Assembly (NCBI RefSeq): GCF_007860105.1
Contig: NZ_SJPU01000002.1
Span: forward strand, 494,656 to 558,655
Direction of reading: 5' to 3'
DNA from: Allorhodopirellula heiligendammensis
Lineage (GTDB): Bacteria; Planctomycetota; Planctomycetia; Pirellulales; Pirellulaceae
DNA: 64,000 bases
Shown here one piece after another: positions 63,874-64,000 of the stretch. A model generated the notes under the pieces. That model searched no databases. It was not told the DNA's origin and saw only the letters and a list, made by a program, of their open reading frames with translations. The translations under genes were made by a program, and so were the position numbers. How positions within the stretch are numbered: the stretch's first letter is position 1; each line of letters starts with the position of its first letter.

Positions 63874-64000
63874 GGCTCATCCGACTAAAGCGTGCGCCGG
63901 GTTTGAAGTCGCGGAAGTTACGACGGATGGATAAAAAAGTGTGGACATGCCATCCTTCAAAGAGAATTCTCACATCTTCTTTGCAGGAACGTACATGTCC
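63874..64000 (+). mobile_element. ISL3-type insertion sequence, copy 2 (left end only)
   Basis: All 127 bases up to the window end are identical to the first 127 of copy 1 at 53397, starting with the same 20-bp inverted repeat and in the same orientation. The transposase start (ATG) lies at 63995. The two copies enclose 9.1 kb. Confidence 0.9.

Overview
The window looks like chromosomal DNA of a marine planctomycete close to Rhodopirellula (Pirellulaceae). This is inferred from gene content: a secreted sulfatase, a complete alternative complex III (ACIII) plus caa3-type oxidase operon, secreted EF-hand and 'RNLLLFT'-type membrane proteins, sparse Shine-Dalgarno sites and a planctomycete-type integrase remnant. 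No rRNA gene or taxonomic marker confirms it.

Layout. (1) 0-24.4 kb, housekeeping and metabolism: a secreted EF-hand protein; a minus-strand trio of FAD oxidoreductase, FMN/4Fe-4S membrane protein and sulfatase; a DapA-family enzyme next to a hydroxyproline 2-epimerase; L-serine dehydratase; catalase; a GlsB-like protein; a signalling cluster (hybrid kinase, CheR, CheB, second hybrid kinase); a diadenylate cyclase fused to a YbbR-like domain; a TauE-type permease; PyrF. (2) 24.7-40.2 kb, one plus-strand respiratory operon: ActA, ActB, ActC, an ActD-ActE fusion, ActF, a small membrane protein, SCO1/SenC, then cytochrome oxidase subunits II, I, III and IV. Electrons would pass from quinol through ACIII to the cytochrome c domain of CoxB and on to O2. 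(3) 40.3-42.7 kb: lysS, tRNA-Arg(CCG) and a decayed tyrosine integrase directly downstream of the tRNA.

(4) 42.9-51.4 kb: about fourteen short genes, nearly all of unknown function and all on the minus strand. Many are separated by ~80-95 nt imperfect inverted repeats that begin with ...AAC and end with GTT..., some carrying unpaired bases in one arm. This is the organisation of an integron cassette array, but no integron integrase is visible. A PIN-toxin module closes it. The toxin gene is broken three ways: a 7-bp tandem-repeat expansion, an IS1182-type insertion with a 4-bp target duplication, and an ISL3-type element at its 5' end.

(5) 53.4-64 kb: two directly repeated ISL3-type copies (the second cut by the window end) flank about 9 kb. 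Inside lie a truncated zinc peptidase, an ICMT-like methyltransferase, and the most interesting locus here: a structured 87-nt RNA with its own -10 box and a Y-RNA-like terminal stem, 18 nt upstream of a Ro60-like gene (helical N-terminus plus vWA/MIDAS). This gene overlaps one for a Fis-HTH protein. An AlkZ-related protein, a truncated RlaP-type nucleotidyltransferase (an RNA-repair family), other remnants and a two-component system with a frameshifted kinase follow. I read this as a Ro/Y-RNA RNA-quality-control or RNA-repair island in partial decay.
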